Source: Rhodoplanes serenus
Lineage (GTDB): Bacteria > Pseudomonadota > Alphaproteobacteria > Rhizobiales > Xanthobacteraceae
Assembly (NCBI GenBank): GCA_945897515.1
Contig: CAMDFO010000012.1
Location: forward strand, 1 to 64,000
Length of the DNA: 64,000 bases
Direction of reading: 5' to 3'
The notes beneath the pieces were generated by a model. That model saw nothing but the letters and a program-made list of their open reading frames with translations, had not been told where the DNA came from and did no database searches. Positions 51,912 through 64,000 of this stretch are shown here, in pieces; position 1 is the first letter of the stretch, and each line of letters starts with the position of its first letter. The position numbers were made by a program, and so were the translations under genes.

Positions 51912-53528
51912 ATGCCCGCAGCCCTCGACAAAAGCTACGACGGGATTGTCATCGGCGCCGGGCACCATGGCATGGTGCTGGGCTCGTACCTTGCCAAGTC
52001 CGGGCTCGACATTCTGCTGGTCGATCGGCGGCTGCACTACGGCGGCGGGCTGTCGACCCAGGAGGTCACGGCGCCGGGCTTCCACCACAATCTGCATTCG
52101 ATCAATCATTTCCACATCACCGAAACCCCCTGGTTCAAGGACCTGAACCTCGGCGAACGCGTCACCTATCTCACGCCGCGCTATGAACTCGGCCAGCCGC
52201 ATCTCGACGGCAGCGTGCTGGTATTTGGCCGTGATCTCGAGGAAACGCTCGCCAACGTCGCGCGGTTTTCCAAGAAAGACGCGCAGACTTTTCGCGACTG
52301 GAACCGCAAGGCTGAGGAGATCACGCGCCGCATCTTCCTGCCGGAGCGCTATGCCGAGCCGCTGCCGCAGGCCGAGCGCGAATCGCTGTTATCCAAGAGC
52401 GCGATCGGCCGCGAGTTCCTCGAAGTATGCGCCCGCCAGCCGTTCGACGTGGTGAAGGAACTGTTCGAAAACGAGCACGTGCAACTGCTGTTCCTGTTCA
52501 AGGTGTCGCTGTTCGGCACCTGGTTGGTCGACACCATGTCGAAGACCAGCCCGATGGGCTCGGTAATCCGGGCGTTCGACCTGGAGAGTGGCTACCAGCT
52601 CTGCCAGGGCGGCTCGTTCAATCTGGCGCGCGGGCTGATGGAGACGTTCATCGCCGCGGGCGGGCGATACCAGCCGCAGGTCAACATCGAGCGAATCCTG
52701 ATCGAGGGAGGCAAGGCCACCGGGATCGTTCTGGCGGACGGCCGCACGGTGCGGGCCAAACAGTTCGTCGCGAGCACGCTCGATGTGCACCAGACGTTCG
52801 AGAATCTGATCGGCCGCGAGCAATTGCCGGCGGCTTACCGCAAGAAGATCGACGATTTCCAGTACACCAAGTGGTCGATCTTCGGTCTGCACCTGGCATT
52901 GAATGAGCCGGTCCGTTTGCATGCGGAAAAATTCGACCCGAACATCCATCGCACCATGAAATGGAGCCTCGGCGCCGAGACCATGGACGACCTGATGGCG
53001 GCGCATAAGGACGTGATGGCAGGCCGAGTGCCGGAGATCGTGCAGTTCGGCGCGGGGCCGTTGAGCGTGCTCGATCCGACCCAGGCGCCGCCCGGCAAGC
53101 ACACGCAATACGCATGGCACGTGATGCCGCTCGATCCGGATATCGGTGAGCAGGACTACGAGGATTTCAAGCGCGAGTTCGCCGACCGGATCATCGAGAA
53201 GTGGTCGCGCTACGCGTCGAACATGACGCGCAAGAACATCGTCGCGCAGCATGTCTATACGGCGCGCGAATACGTTGCGCAGTTTCCGCAGATGCGCGGT
53301 GGCGACATTTTCATGGGCGCGTTCAACGCCGAGCAGGTGATGTACAACCACTTCGGCTACCGCACGCCGGTCGAGCGGCTGTACATGGCGGGATCGGCGA
53401 CGCATCCCGGCGGCGCGATCTCCGGCGGCGGCGGCTATATCAGCGCGGGGGTGATTGCGCGCGATCTCGGGCTGAAGCTGTGGTGGCAGCCGTGGGATGC
53501 GCGGGAGGCGTTGGAGAAGGTGGTGTAA
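51912..53528 (+). CDS. Phytoene-desaturase-like FAD-dependent oxidoreductase
   Basis: This 538-residue flavoprotein has an N-terminal Rossmann site GIVIGAGHHGMVLGSYLAKS with an acidic end (LLVDRR), and GGGLSTQEVTAPGFHHNLHS typical of the CrtI/NAD(P)-binding_8 group. The C-terminal FAD motif is RLYMAGSATHPGGAISGGGG. Classical CrtI enzymes desaturate carotenoids, but no carotenoid genes are present, so the substrate is unknown. A direct repeat GAATCGCTGAG occurs just upstream of the start. Palindromic repeats flank the gene on both sides. Confidence 0.85.
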   Translation: MPAALDKSYDGIVIGAGHHGMVLGSYLAKSGLDILLVDRRLHYGGGLSTQEVTAPGFHHNLHSINHFHITETPWFKDLNLGERVTYLTPRYELGQPHLDGSVLVFGRDLEETLANVARFSKKDAQTFRDWNRKAEEITRRIFLPERYAEPLPQAERESLLSKSAIGREFLEVCARQPFDVVKELFENEHVQLLFLFKVSLFGTWLVDTMSKTSPMGSVIRAFDLESGYQLCQGGSFNLARGLMETFIAAGGRYQPQVNIERILIEGGKATGIVLADGRTVRAKQFVASTLDVHQTFENLIGREQLPAAYRKKIDDFQYTKWSIFGLHLALNEPVRLHAEKFDPNIHRTMKWSLGAETMDDLMAAHKDVMAGRVPEIVQFGAGPLSVLDPTQAPPGKHTQYAWHVMPLDPDIGEQDYEDFKREFADRIIEKWSRYASNMTRKNIVAQHVYTAREYVAQFPQMRGGDIFMGAFNAEQVMYNHFGYRTPVERLYMAGSATHPGGAISGGGGYISAGVIARDLGLKLWWQPWDAREALEKVV

Positions 53529-53557
53529 CGCGCGCCGCCATTGCCACACACTCCGCT

Positions 53558-53668
53558 GTCATGCCCGGGCTTGACCCGGGCATCCATGAGATGGTGCGGC
53601 GAAGGCATCCTTACGAGGTGCGTTTGCGGCGAGTGTTCATGGATTGCCGGGTCAAGCCCGGCAATGAC
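53558..53668. repeat. Palindromic repeat, 111 bp (GTCATGCCCGGGCTTGACCC type)
   Basis: Begins GTCATGCCCGGGCTTGACCC, ends GGGTCAAGCCCGGCAATGAC, with TTACGAGGTGCGTTTGC inside. It lies between the flavoprotein gene and the katG terminator. Confidence 0.82.
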
Positions 53669-53698
53669 AATCGAAAGAGGTCGCCCCAGGCCATGTTC

Positions 53699-53735
53699 AA
53701 AAAAACAAAGGCCGGGATGCTTGCGCATCCCGGCC
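53699..53735 (-). terminator. Rho-independent terminator of katG
   Basis: On the minus strand a perfect 11-bp stem (GGCCGGGATGC with GCATCCCGGCC) closed by a GCAA tetraloop is followed by TTTGTTTTTTT. It lies about 85 bp after the katG stop. Confidence 0.9.
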
Positions 53736-53818
53736 TCTCGCTGCGGCCTATCGCGGGTTCAGGCGCGACAGGCCGCGCGGTTCTTAGCCTCGGGTCACTC
53801 CGCGGCCTGCAGCATCGG

Positions 53819-56029
<2,211 letters not shown>

Positions 56030-56079
56030 TTAGATAAGTCTAATTCGATTGCTTAAGCATATCGATAAGAATATCTTAT
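56030..56079. promoter_or_regulatory. katG-oxyR intergenic palindromes, candidate OxyR sites
   Basis: Two inverted repeats occur in the 102-bp AT-rich gap: TTAGA-TAAG-TCTAA at 56030-56043 and ATAAGA-ATA-TCTTAT at 56065-56079. A GCTTAAGC palindrome at 56051-56058 lies between them. The last repeat overlaps the oxyR ATG (56078). The layout fits an OxyR dimer-of-dimers covering both promoters; binding is inferred. Confidence 0.5.
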
Positions 56080-57058
56080 GAAGGTGATCACCTTGAGACA
56101 GTTGAGATATCTCGGCACGCTCGCAGAGCACCGGCACTTCGGCAAGGCCGCCAAGGCCTGTGCGGTGACGCAACCGGCGCTGTCCATGCAGATCCAGGCT
56201 CTAGAGGCGGAGCTCGGCGTGCCGCTGGTCGAGCGGCGGCCTGGCGAGGTGGCATTCACCGACATTGGTCTCGAGGTGGCGCGCCGCGCCGAGCGGGTGC
56301 TGGCGGCGACGCGCGATCTTGCCGACTTCGCGCGCCACCGCGGGCGGCCGCTCACAGGGCGGATGCAGTTCGGCGTGATCCCCTCGATCGCGCCCTATGT
56401 GCTGCCGAAAATCCTGCCGGCGCTGCAGCGGCGCTATCCGGACCTGCGCGTCGAACTCCGCGAGACGCAGACGCACGCGCTGATCGACGAGCTGCACCGC
56501 GGCGCGCTCGATGTCATCATGCTGGCACTGCCGGTCGACAACGCCGAGATCGAAAGCATCCGCCTGTTCGACGATCCGTTCCTGCTCGCGGTGCCATCGA
56601 CCGACAATCGCCCGGAGAGCGTCCGCGTCAGCGAGCAAGACATCGACACGCAGCGGCTCATCCTGCTGGAGGAGGGCCACTGCCTGCGCGATCAGGCGCT
56701 CGCCGTCTGCTCCAGCTCGCGCCGCGACGTCAGCCTGGGCGCGACCAGTCTTGCAACCGTCATGCAGATGGTTGCCAATGGTTACGGTATCACCCTGCTG
56801 CCGCGCGTCGCGGTCGACGTCGAGGTCCGGGATGAGCGGGTGAAGCTGCTGCGGTTCTCCGAACCCGCGCCTGGCCGCACCGTCGGCCTGGCGTGGCGGC
56901 GCACATCGCCGCGCAAGGTGGATTTCATGGCTCTGGGCCAGCTCATCACCGAGACGCTGGGAGTAGGGGAGGCGCCACGCCGCACCCGGACCGCGGCTGG
57001 CGGCAGTTCGGCCGCACCCGGCTATCCGAAAAAGCGGAAGCCTCGGCCGGCTGGATGA
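56078..57058 (+). CDS. oxyR: Hydrogen peroxide-sensing LysR-type regulator OxyR
   Basis: This 326-residue LTTR has an N-terminal winged helix (LRQLRYLGTLAEHRHFGKAA, then VTQPALSMQIQALE) and an effector domain with the redox pair C202 and C211 in GHCLRDQALAVC, spaced exactly as C199/C208 of E. coli. Oxidation to a disulfide activates peroxide-defence genes. Adjacency to katG supports the call. The C-terminus carries a basic tail (YPKKRKPRPAG) not seen in E. coli OxyR. Confidence 0.95.
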   Translation: MKVITLRQLRYLGTLAEHRHFGKAAKACAVTQPALSMQIQALEAELGVPLVERRPGEVAFTDIGLEVARRAERVLAATRDLADFARHRGRPLTGRMQFGVIPSIAPYVLPKILPALQRRYPDLRVELRETQTHALIDELHRGALDVIMLALPVDNAEIESIRLFDDPFLLAVPSTDNRPESVRVSEQDIDTQRLILLEEGHCLRDQALAVCSSSRRDVSLGATSLATVMQMVANGYGITLLPRVAVDVEVRDERVKLLRFSEPAPGRTVGLAWRRTSPRKVDFMALGQLITETLGVGEAPRRTRTAAGGSSAAPGYPKKRKPRPAG

Positions 57059-57145
57059 ACTAGGCTGCGTCCGGGAGATCGGGGTCCGGATTGGCGCGCA
57101 AGACATGCGCCGACCGGCCATCGGTCGGGGGAGGGGTCGTCCGGC

Positions 57146-59548
57146 ATGCAGCGAGGCATGTTCGCGGCTGGCGCTGGAGAGGCAGCTTCGCAGGCGGCAA
57201 GCCCTGCGCAGGCCGACACGGCCGTGTCCGAACGCGATCCCTCGATCCAGCAGCTTCTCACTGCAAGCGGCGCGATCGGCGCGATCTGGCTCGTCGCCGT
57301 GACGTGGCGGGTGTTTCTGGATGCCGTCGCGCCTTGGGATTCCAAGAACCAGTTTTACGCGTTCTTCCGTTTCCTGGCGTCGAGCATCCATTCCGGCGCG
57401 ACGCCGTTCTGGAATCCGTACCACTACGGCGGCCACCCGGGCGTGGCCGATCCGCAGTCGCTGGTGTTTGCGCCGCTGTTCGTGCTGTGGGCGCTGTTCG
57501 ACGCCGCGCCTTCGATGCTGGCGTTCGATCTGATCGTCTACGCGCACCTGCTCGCCGGCGGCCTCGCGCTCGGCGTGTTCGGCTGGCGTGCCGGCTGGCC
57601 GCCGGTGGCCTGCGTGCTCGCGGCGGTGGTGTTCATGTTCGGCGCCGGTGCGTCGGGCCGCCTGCATCATACCGGCGTCATCGTCACCTATGCGCTGTTT
57701 CCGCCGGCGTTGCTGCTGCTGCAGCTTGCGTTGCAACGGCGTTCGATTCCGATCGCGCTCGGCTTTGCCGTGGTCGCCTCGGCGCTGGCGCTGGGACGCA
57801 ACCAGGTCGCGCTGTTGTTCTGCTTCGTGCTGGCCGCGGCGGCGGTGGCGGAAATCGTGAGCGACGAGCGGCCGCTCCGCTATCTCGCCGCGCGCGTGCC
57901 CGTGCTGGCCGTCATGGCGATCGCCGGCGTCGTGCTCATCGCCGCGCCGATGCTGCTGACGATGCAGTTCGCAGCGCTGTCGAACCGTCCGCACGTCGTC
58001 ATCGAACGTGCGCTCGAAGCATCGCTCTATCCCGCCAATCTCGCGACGCTGGCGGTGCCGAACATTTTCGGCTCGCACGAATTCCCGCCGTGGGGACCGA
58101 ACTACCAGACTGCGCCGGAGGTCGCAGCGGTCGACGAATCGTTCAACTACATGTTTGTCGGTTCGGTGCCGGTCGTGCTGCTGCTCTGGTTCGGGATCGT
58201 TGGCGGATGGGCGTGGCGGCCCGGCCGCGTGCTGATCGCATCCGTGCTGGCGGTCGCGCTGCTGTACATGCTCGGCCGCTACACGCCGCTGTTCGGCTGG
58301 GCGTTCGCCTGGGTGCCGGGCGTCAGCCTGTTCCGCCGCCCGGTGGACGGCAGCTTCGTGTTCCTGGCGGCGCTGGCGATCCTGACCGGCACGCTGCTCA
58401 CGGACTACATCCGCCAGGGCCTGCCGCGCCGCCGGCTGCTGCTCGGCGCCGTGACTGTGGCCTCCGCGCTCGCGATCGTCGCATGGGCGGTGATCTTTTC
58501 GGCGCGCAGCGGCCGCGCCGCCGCTGCGGCGTTTGAAGTCCTGCGGATGGCTCCGATCCCGGTGCTGGCGGTCGCGCTGCTGGCGCTGGCGCGCGGCGCC
58601 CCGGCCCGGCGGTGGGCCGCGGCCGGAGTTGCAACCATCGCGATCGCGGAATTGCTGTGGTGGAACGCGGCGTCGCGGATGAATGCCGAAGCCCGCGATC
58701 ATTATGCCGTGCTCGAACAGCCCGCGCCGTTCGATGCCGCCGCGCTCGAAGTTCTGGAGCGCGAGATCAACGAGCGGCACCGCAACGGCGAGCGCCCGCG
58801 CGTTGAGATCATGGGTGTCGGCGGGCCCTGGCAGAATCTGGCGGTGGTGCGCGGCCTGGAAGCGATCAACGGCTACAACCCGCTGCGCATCGGCATCTAC
58901 GACAAGCTGATCGCGCCGGGCGAGACCACGTATCTCTCGGAGCAGCGCAGCTTCCCGGCATCGTTCGACGGCTACGATTGCGCGATGGCGCGCGCGCTGG
59001 GACTGGAATACGTCGTGCTCGACCGGCCGATCGAAAAGGTCCCGCATCTCGCCAAGCGTCCGGCCGCCGATCTTCTGCACGGCGGCCCGCGGGTGTGGAT
59101 CTATCGGATGCGCAACCCGATGCCGCGGCTGGCGTTCGCCACGCGTTTCCAGGTCGCCGATGCCGACGGCGTGGGCCGCGCCGGCGAGCTCCTGGTCAGC
59201 CCGTCGTCGGATCGCGTGCTGTTTGACGACGACACGCCGCCGCTCGGCGCTTACTGGTCGCTGCCGCCGGGTCAGGGCGGCTCGGCGCGCATTGTGTCAT
59301 GGCGGCCGGACCGGATCGAAATCGAGGCAGAGTCGCCGCATGGCGGCATGCTGGCGCTGCACGAGACGTTCTATCCGGGCTGGATCGCGGAAATCGACGG
59401 CAAGCGGTCCCGCATCCTGCGCGCCGACGTTCTGTTCCGCGGGCTCGAAGTGCCGGCGGGTACCCGCCGCGTGGTGTTTCGTTATGCGCCGTTCTCGCTG
59501 GAGAACCTGGCCGGCGCGTGGGCGACGGTGCTGCACCGGCCGCATTGA
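57146..59548 (+). CDS. Large YfhO-like integral membrane protein (GT-C fold)
   Basis: This 800-residue protein has about 12-13 hydrophobic segments and a C-terminal soluble domain (from about 520) ending in a beta-sandwich (ALHETFYPGWIAEIDGKRSR). The early loop WDSKNQFYAFFRFLASSIHS and FWNPYHYGGHPGVADPQSLV matches the YfhO family, where the first loop holds the GT-C catalytic acidic residue. Members are thought to add sugars to lipid carriers or teichoic-acid-like polymers. Neighbours are oxyR and pnp, which do not indicate a pathway. The start may be 57146 or the ATG at 57158. Confidence 0.82.
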   Translation: MQRGMFAAGAGEAASQAASPAQADTAVSERDPSIQQLLTASGAIGAIWLVAVTWRVFLDAVAPWDSKNQFYAFFRFLASSIHSGATPFWNPYHYGGHPGVADPQSLVFAPLFVLWALFDAAPSMLAFDLIVYAHLLAGGLALGVFGWRAGWPPVACVLAAVVFMFGAGASGRLHHTGVIVTYALFPPALLLLQLALQRRSIPIALGFAVVASALALGRNQVALLFCFVLAAAAVAEIVSDERPLRYLAARVPVLAVMAIAGVVLIAAPMLLTMQFAALSNRPHVVIERALEASLYPANLATLAVPNIFGSHEFPPWGPNYQTAPEVAAVDESFNYMFVGSVPVVLLLWFGIVGGWAWRPGRVLIASVLAVALLYMLGRYTPLFGWAFAWVPGVSLFRRPVDGSFVFLAALAILTGTLLTDYIRQGLPRRRLLLGAVTVASALAIVAWAVIFSARSGRAAAAAFEVLRMAPIPVLAVALLALARGAPARRWAAAGVATIAIAELLWWNAASRMNAEARDHYAVLEQPAPFDAAALEVLEREINERHRNGERPRVEIMGVGGPWQNLAVVRGLEAINGYNPLRIGIYDKLIAPGETTYLSEQRSFPASFDGYDCAMARALGLEYVVLDRPIEKVPHLAKRPAADLLHGGPRVWIYRMRNPMPRLAFATRFQVADADGVGRAGELLVSPSSDRVLFDDDTPPLGAYWSLPPGQGGSARIVSWRPDRIEIEAESPHGGMLALHETFYPGWIAEIDGKRSRILRADVLFRGLEVPAGTRRVVFRYAPFSLENLAGAWATVLHRPH

Positions 59549-59575
59549 GGCGGGCGCAGCGGAGCCTGCTCGCGC

Positions 59576-59607
59576 AAACAAAAAGGGCGGCCTCGCGGCC
59601 GCCCTTT
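59576..59607 (-). terminator. Rho-independent terminator of pnp
   Basis: An 11-bp perfect stem (AAAGGGCGGCC with GGCCGCCCTTT, loop GCGA on the minus strand) is followed by TTGTTT. It lies 23 bp after the pnp stop. On the plus strand it could also weakly end the YfhO-like transcript. Confidence 0.85.
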
Positions 59608-59629
59608 GCAGTTATCGTAAGTGACGCCG

Positions 59630-61774
<2,145 letters not shown>

Positions 61775-61994
61775 TGCGATTGTCTTTCATGGTTTTCGCG
61801 AAGGGGCGAACGCCATGAGCAAGACGGCGAGACGCTGTCGCGCGCGGCGCGATCTGAAACAGCATCCGGCGATCCTGCCATGGCCTTCGTGCCTCCGTTG
61901 AGGCGAACCGGCGCACATTGCGCCCGGTTCAAAATCGGCAGCATCCTCGCTGCCGGAGGAAATGACGGACGATACATAAGCATCCGTCTTACTG

Positions 61995-62017
61995 CGCGCG
62001 CGGAAACGCCGCGCGCG
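61995..62017. other. Hairpin between rpsO and pnp
   Basis: CGCGCGCGG (61995-62003) pairs with CCGCGCGCG (62009-62017) across a 5-nt loop, starting about 7 bp after the rpsO stop. No U-tract follows on the minus strand, so it may be a processing or stability element instead of a terminator. Confidence 0.5.
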
Positions 62018-62023
62018 AATTGC

Positions 62024-62293
62024 TTAGCGGCGAATGCCGAGCTTTTCGATCAGCGTCCGGTAACGGGCTTCATCCTTGCGCCGGAGGTAATCGAGCAACT
62101 GGCGGCGCTGGGACACCATCTTCAGCAGCCCGCGACGCGAATGGTTGTCCTTGACGTGAGCCTTGAAGTGCTCGGTCAGGGTGGTGATCCGTTCGGTCAG
62201 GATTGCGACCTGGACTTCGGGCGAACCGGTGTCGCCGGTCTTCGTCGCATACGACTTGATAACTTCAGCCTTGCGGCCGGTGGATAGCGACAT
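62024..62293 (-). CDS. rpsO: 30S ribosomal protein S15
   Basis: This 89-residue protein has the canonical length and sequence ([53 protein letters not shown]). S15 binds the 16S rRNA central-domain junction early in assembly. The ATG at 62293 is chosen over an upstream TTG. It follows truB by 2 bp and leads into pnp. Confidence 0.98.
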   Translation of the reverse strand: MSLSTGRKAEVIKSYATKTGDTGSPEVQVAILTERITTLTEHFKAHVKDNHSRRGLLKMVSQRRQLLDYLRRKDEARYRTLIEKLGIRR

Positions 62294-62295
62294 CG

Positions 62296-63327
62296 TCAAA
62301 TGACCTTTTGTAGACCGCGGCTTCCCACCAGACCGGTCAGGTTGAACACGCGCTTGGGGACGATCTCACCTTGATCCACTTCGGCCAGGGCCACGAGACG
62401 GCCCGATGCCGTGACGTAGACCGTACCGCGGAAGATGGGAGCATCCCGTCCGCGCAACAAAACGGCTTGGCCCCTCTGGAGCCTTGCCGCATCTGCACCG
62501 CTAACGGCCAGCGCCGGGATGTCGTCCAGCGCGGTCTCAACGGGCATGAGCGCGTCGGCGAGGCGAGCCTCACCGGCGGCCGCTCTATGACACAGGGTGG
62601 TCAGTTGTTCCAGCGAAATCATCGTTTCCTGGCCCAATGGGCCCACCGCCTGGCGCCGCAGCGCCTCGATATGGCCGTGGCAGCCCAGGGCCCGCCCCAT
62701 GTCGCGGGCCAGCGAGCGCACATAGGTGCCCTTGCCGCATTCGGCCTCGAATTCGGCATGGTCGGGGTCGGGGACGCCGATCAGGGCGAGCCGGTAGATT
62801 TCCACGGTCCGGGCCTGGAGGTCGACGGTTTCGCCGTCGCGGGCAAGGTCGTAGGCCCGCTCGCCCTGGATCTTGATGGCCGAATATTGCGGCGGAACCT
62901 GCTGGATCGACCCGGTGTAGGCCGGTAGCAGCGCCTCGATCGCCTCGCGGGTCGGCCGCGCGTCGCTGATGGCCACGCTGCGGCCGTCGGCGTCGTCGGT
63001 GTCGCGCTCGTCGCCCCAGCGCACCATGAACCGGTAGGACTTGCGGCCGTCCATCACGAACGGGACCGTCTTGGTGGCTTCGCCGAGCGCGATCGGCAGG
63101 CAGCCGGAGGCCAGCGGATCGAGCGTGCCGGCATGGCCGGCGCTGGCGGCCTGGAACAGCCGCTTCACCTGGCTGACTGCGTGGGTCGAGGTCATGCCGA
63201 CCGGCTTGTCGAGCACGACCCAGCCATGCACGGCACGCTTCTCGCGGCGGAATTGTTTTTTGTTTTTTGCTTCCGCGGCCGGCTGCGGCGGGGGAACAAC
63301 AGGAACGTCCGGCGAATCGGTTGTCAT
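62296..63327 (-). CDS. truB: tRNA pseudouridine(55) synthase TruB
   Basis: This 343-residue enzyme makes pseudouridine 55 in the T-arm of tRNAs. It has the catalytic Asp D70 in [12 protein letters not shown], the family box [36 protein letters not shown] and [12 protein letters not shown]. The C-terminal PUA-like part is present (RGQAVLLRG). The ATG overlaps the rbfA stop by 4 nt. A basic N-terminal extension of about 30 residues precedes the core. Confidence 0.97.
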   Translation of the reverse strand: MTTDSPDVPVVPPPQPAAEAKNKKQFRREKRAVHGWVVLDKPVGMTSTHAVSQVKRLFQAASAGHAGTLDPLASGCLPIALGEATKTVPFVMDGRKSYRFMVRWGDERDTDDADGRSVAISDARPTREAIEALLPAYTGSIQQVPPQYSAIKIQGERAYDLARDGETVDLQARTVEIYRLALIGVPDPDHAEFEAECGKGTYVRSLARDMGRALGCHGHIEALRRQAVGPLGQETMISLEQLTTLCHRAAAGEARLADALMPVETALDDIPALAVSGADAARLQRGQAVLLRGRDAPIFRGTVYVTASGRLVALAEVDQGEIVPKRVFNLTGLVGSRGLQKVI

Positions 63328-63737
63328 TCTTTGTCTGATTTGTCTTCGAGGTCGCGCCGTACCGCCGGTGTTCTCAAAAGCTTCTCGATCCGTTCCGCTT
63401 CTGCGAATCGTTCGTCGACGTGGAATCGAAGGTCGGGAGAAAATTTTAAGTTAACGCGATGCGCGATCTCGCCGCGCAGGTAGCGCTTGTTGTTCTCCAG
63501 CGCCTCGACGACGGCCTCGGCGTCGCGGCCGCCGAGCGGCATCACATAGATCGTGGCGAGGCGCAGGTCGCCGCTCATGCGCACTTCCGGCACGGTGATG
63601 AGATGGCCTTCGAGCACCGGGTCGTGCACCTCGCCGCGCGTCAGCATGTCTGAGATGGCGTGGCGGATCAGCTCGCCGACGCGCAGCGCGCGCTGCGATG
63701 GCTCGCCTGTGCCTTCTCGGTGTTTTTTGCGTGCCAT
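63324..63737 (-). CDS. rbfA: Ribosome-binding factor A
   Basis: This 137-residue KH-fold factor matures 16S rRNA and is needed for growth in the cold. It has [39 protein letters not shown] and [19 protein letters not shown]. The start at 63737 (MARKKHREG) is preferred; the upstream in-frame extension is made by a repeat. It overlaps truB and lies 128 bp from the end of infB, with a palindromic repeat in between. Confidence 0.96.
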   Translation of the reverse strand: MARKKHREGTGEPSQRALRVGELIRHAISDMLTRGEVHDPVLEGHLITVPEVRMSGDLRLATIYVMPLGGRDAEAVVEALENNKRYLRGEIAHRVNLKFSPDLRFHVDERFAEAERIEKLLRTPAVRRDLEDKSDKE

Positions 63738-63746
63738 GGGTTCGGT

Positions 63747-63835
63747 GTCATGCCCGGGCTTGACCCGGGCATCCATCGTTTCGAGCAAATTCCGTGTCGT
63801 TGCAGATGGATTGCCGGGTCAAGCCCGGCAATGAC
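63747..63835. repeat. Palindromic repeat between infB and rbfA, 89 bp
   Basis: Starts GTCATGCCCGGGCTTGACCC and ends GGGTCAAGCCCGGCAATGAC. Same arms as 51736-51846 and 53558-53668 but with a shorter middle. It lies inside the normally compact nusA-infB-rbfA-truB row. Confidence 0.82.
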
Positions 63836-63865
63836 AGTGCATTATCGCGCGTCTGAGATTTGGAC

Positions 63866-64000
63866 TCAGAGCGAGCGTTGCACCGTCTCCACCCGGTAGC
63901 ATTCGATGACGTCGCCGGCCCGCATGTCCTGGTAGCCTTCGAAGGCCATGCCGCATTCCTGGCCGGCGGGAACTTCCCTGGCGTCGTCCTTGAAGCGCTT
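63866..64000 (-). CDS. infB: Translation initiation factor IF-2, C-terminal fragment
   Basis: The last 44 residues are visible, ending [20 protein letters not shown] and [10 protein letters not shown] at a TGA (63868-63866). This is the highly conserved C-terminal domain end of IF-2, which binds formylmethionyl-tRNA. The gene continues beyond the right edge. Position before rbfA and truB agrees with the conserved operon. Confidence 0.95.
   Translation of the reverse strand, partial: KRFKDDAREVPAGQECGMAFEGYQDMRAGDVIECYRVETVQRSL

Noticed and set aside
57091-58536. 481-codon plus-strand frame within the YfhO-like gene
   Set aside because: Arg/Ala-rich shadow of the membrane-protein frame, without recognisable domains.

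Overview
The window is GC-rich, densely coding DNA from an alphaproteobacterium, almost certainly Rhizobiales close to Bradyrhizobiaceae/Pseudolabrys. The support is the gene content: alpha-type AddA and AddB, a TsaE-AmgK fusion next to MurU, a DivL-like kinase with tyrosine at the phospho-acceptor position, Irr beside fabA-fabB-fabI, an infB-rbfA-truB-rpsO-pnp block, an EcfG-type stress promoter and many palindromic intergenic repeats. I saw no rRNA, tRNA, CRISPR array, transposase or phage gene.

Layout. 1-9.8 kb (minus strand): lytic transglycosylase, tsaE-amgK, murU, addB, addA and the start of trxA, covering wall recycling, tRNA modification and double-strand-break repair. 9.9-12.4 kb: two solute-binding proteins, an unlisted 55-codon gene and a large palindromic repeat. 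12.4-17.4 kb (minus): a DivL-like kinase, an Rrf2 regulator, dut, and coaBC carrying an N-terminal ribbon-helix-helix domain with a palindrome in its own promoter. 17.5-24.7 kb: an accessory block of five exported proteins (SUMF-like with TPRs, two secreted proteins of unknown function, a DUF2272 protein and a second cysteine-hydrolase-like protein). 24.7-31.7 kb: signalling and stress genes, with two sensor-less HisKA_2/HWE kinases, a Crp-family regulator, paired zinc-ribbon miniproteins, several very small genes, an EcfG-type promoter and an L,D-transpeptidase.

32-43.4 kb: MFS exporter, ubiB, ubiE, a hydratase, a Bug-type binding protein, an SH3 protein, a 2-hydroxyacid dehydrogenase, a cNMP-binding protein, a MoeB/ThiF enzyme, enoyl-CoA hydratase, mutM and a GlcG-like protein. 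mutM, ubiE, ubiB, coaBC and dut keep one strand and one order but are separated by accessory DNA, which suggests an ancestral row broken by insertions. 43.5-48.6 kb: a complete ferric-iron ABC transporter followed by irr. 48.9-51.7 kb: fabA, fabB, fabI. 51.9-59.5 kb: an FAD oxidoreductase, katG divergent from oxyR, and a large YfhO-like membrane protein. 59.6-64 kb (minus): pnp, rpsO, truB, rbfA and the end of infB.

Palindromic doublets of about 81-89 or 111-112 bp lie between many genes, including inside the fabB/fabI and infB/rbfA rows. The most interesting signals are the RHH-CoaBC fusion with its promoter palindrome, the exported-protein island at 17.5-24.7 kb, the stress promoter and 9-bp inverted repeat between two divergent envelope genes near 30.1 kb, and several miniproteins that simple ORF calling misses.
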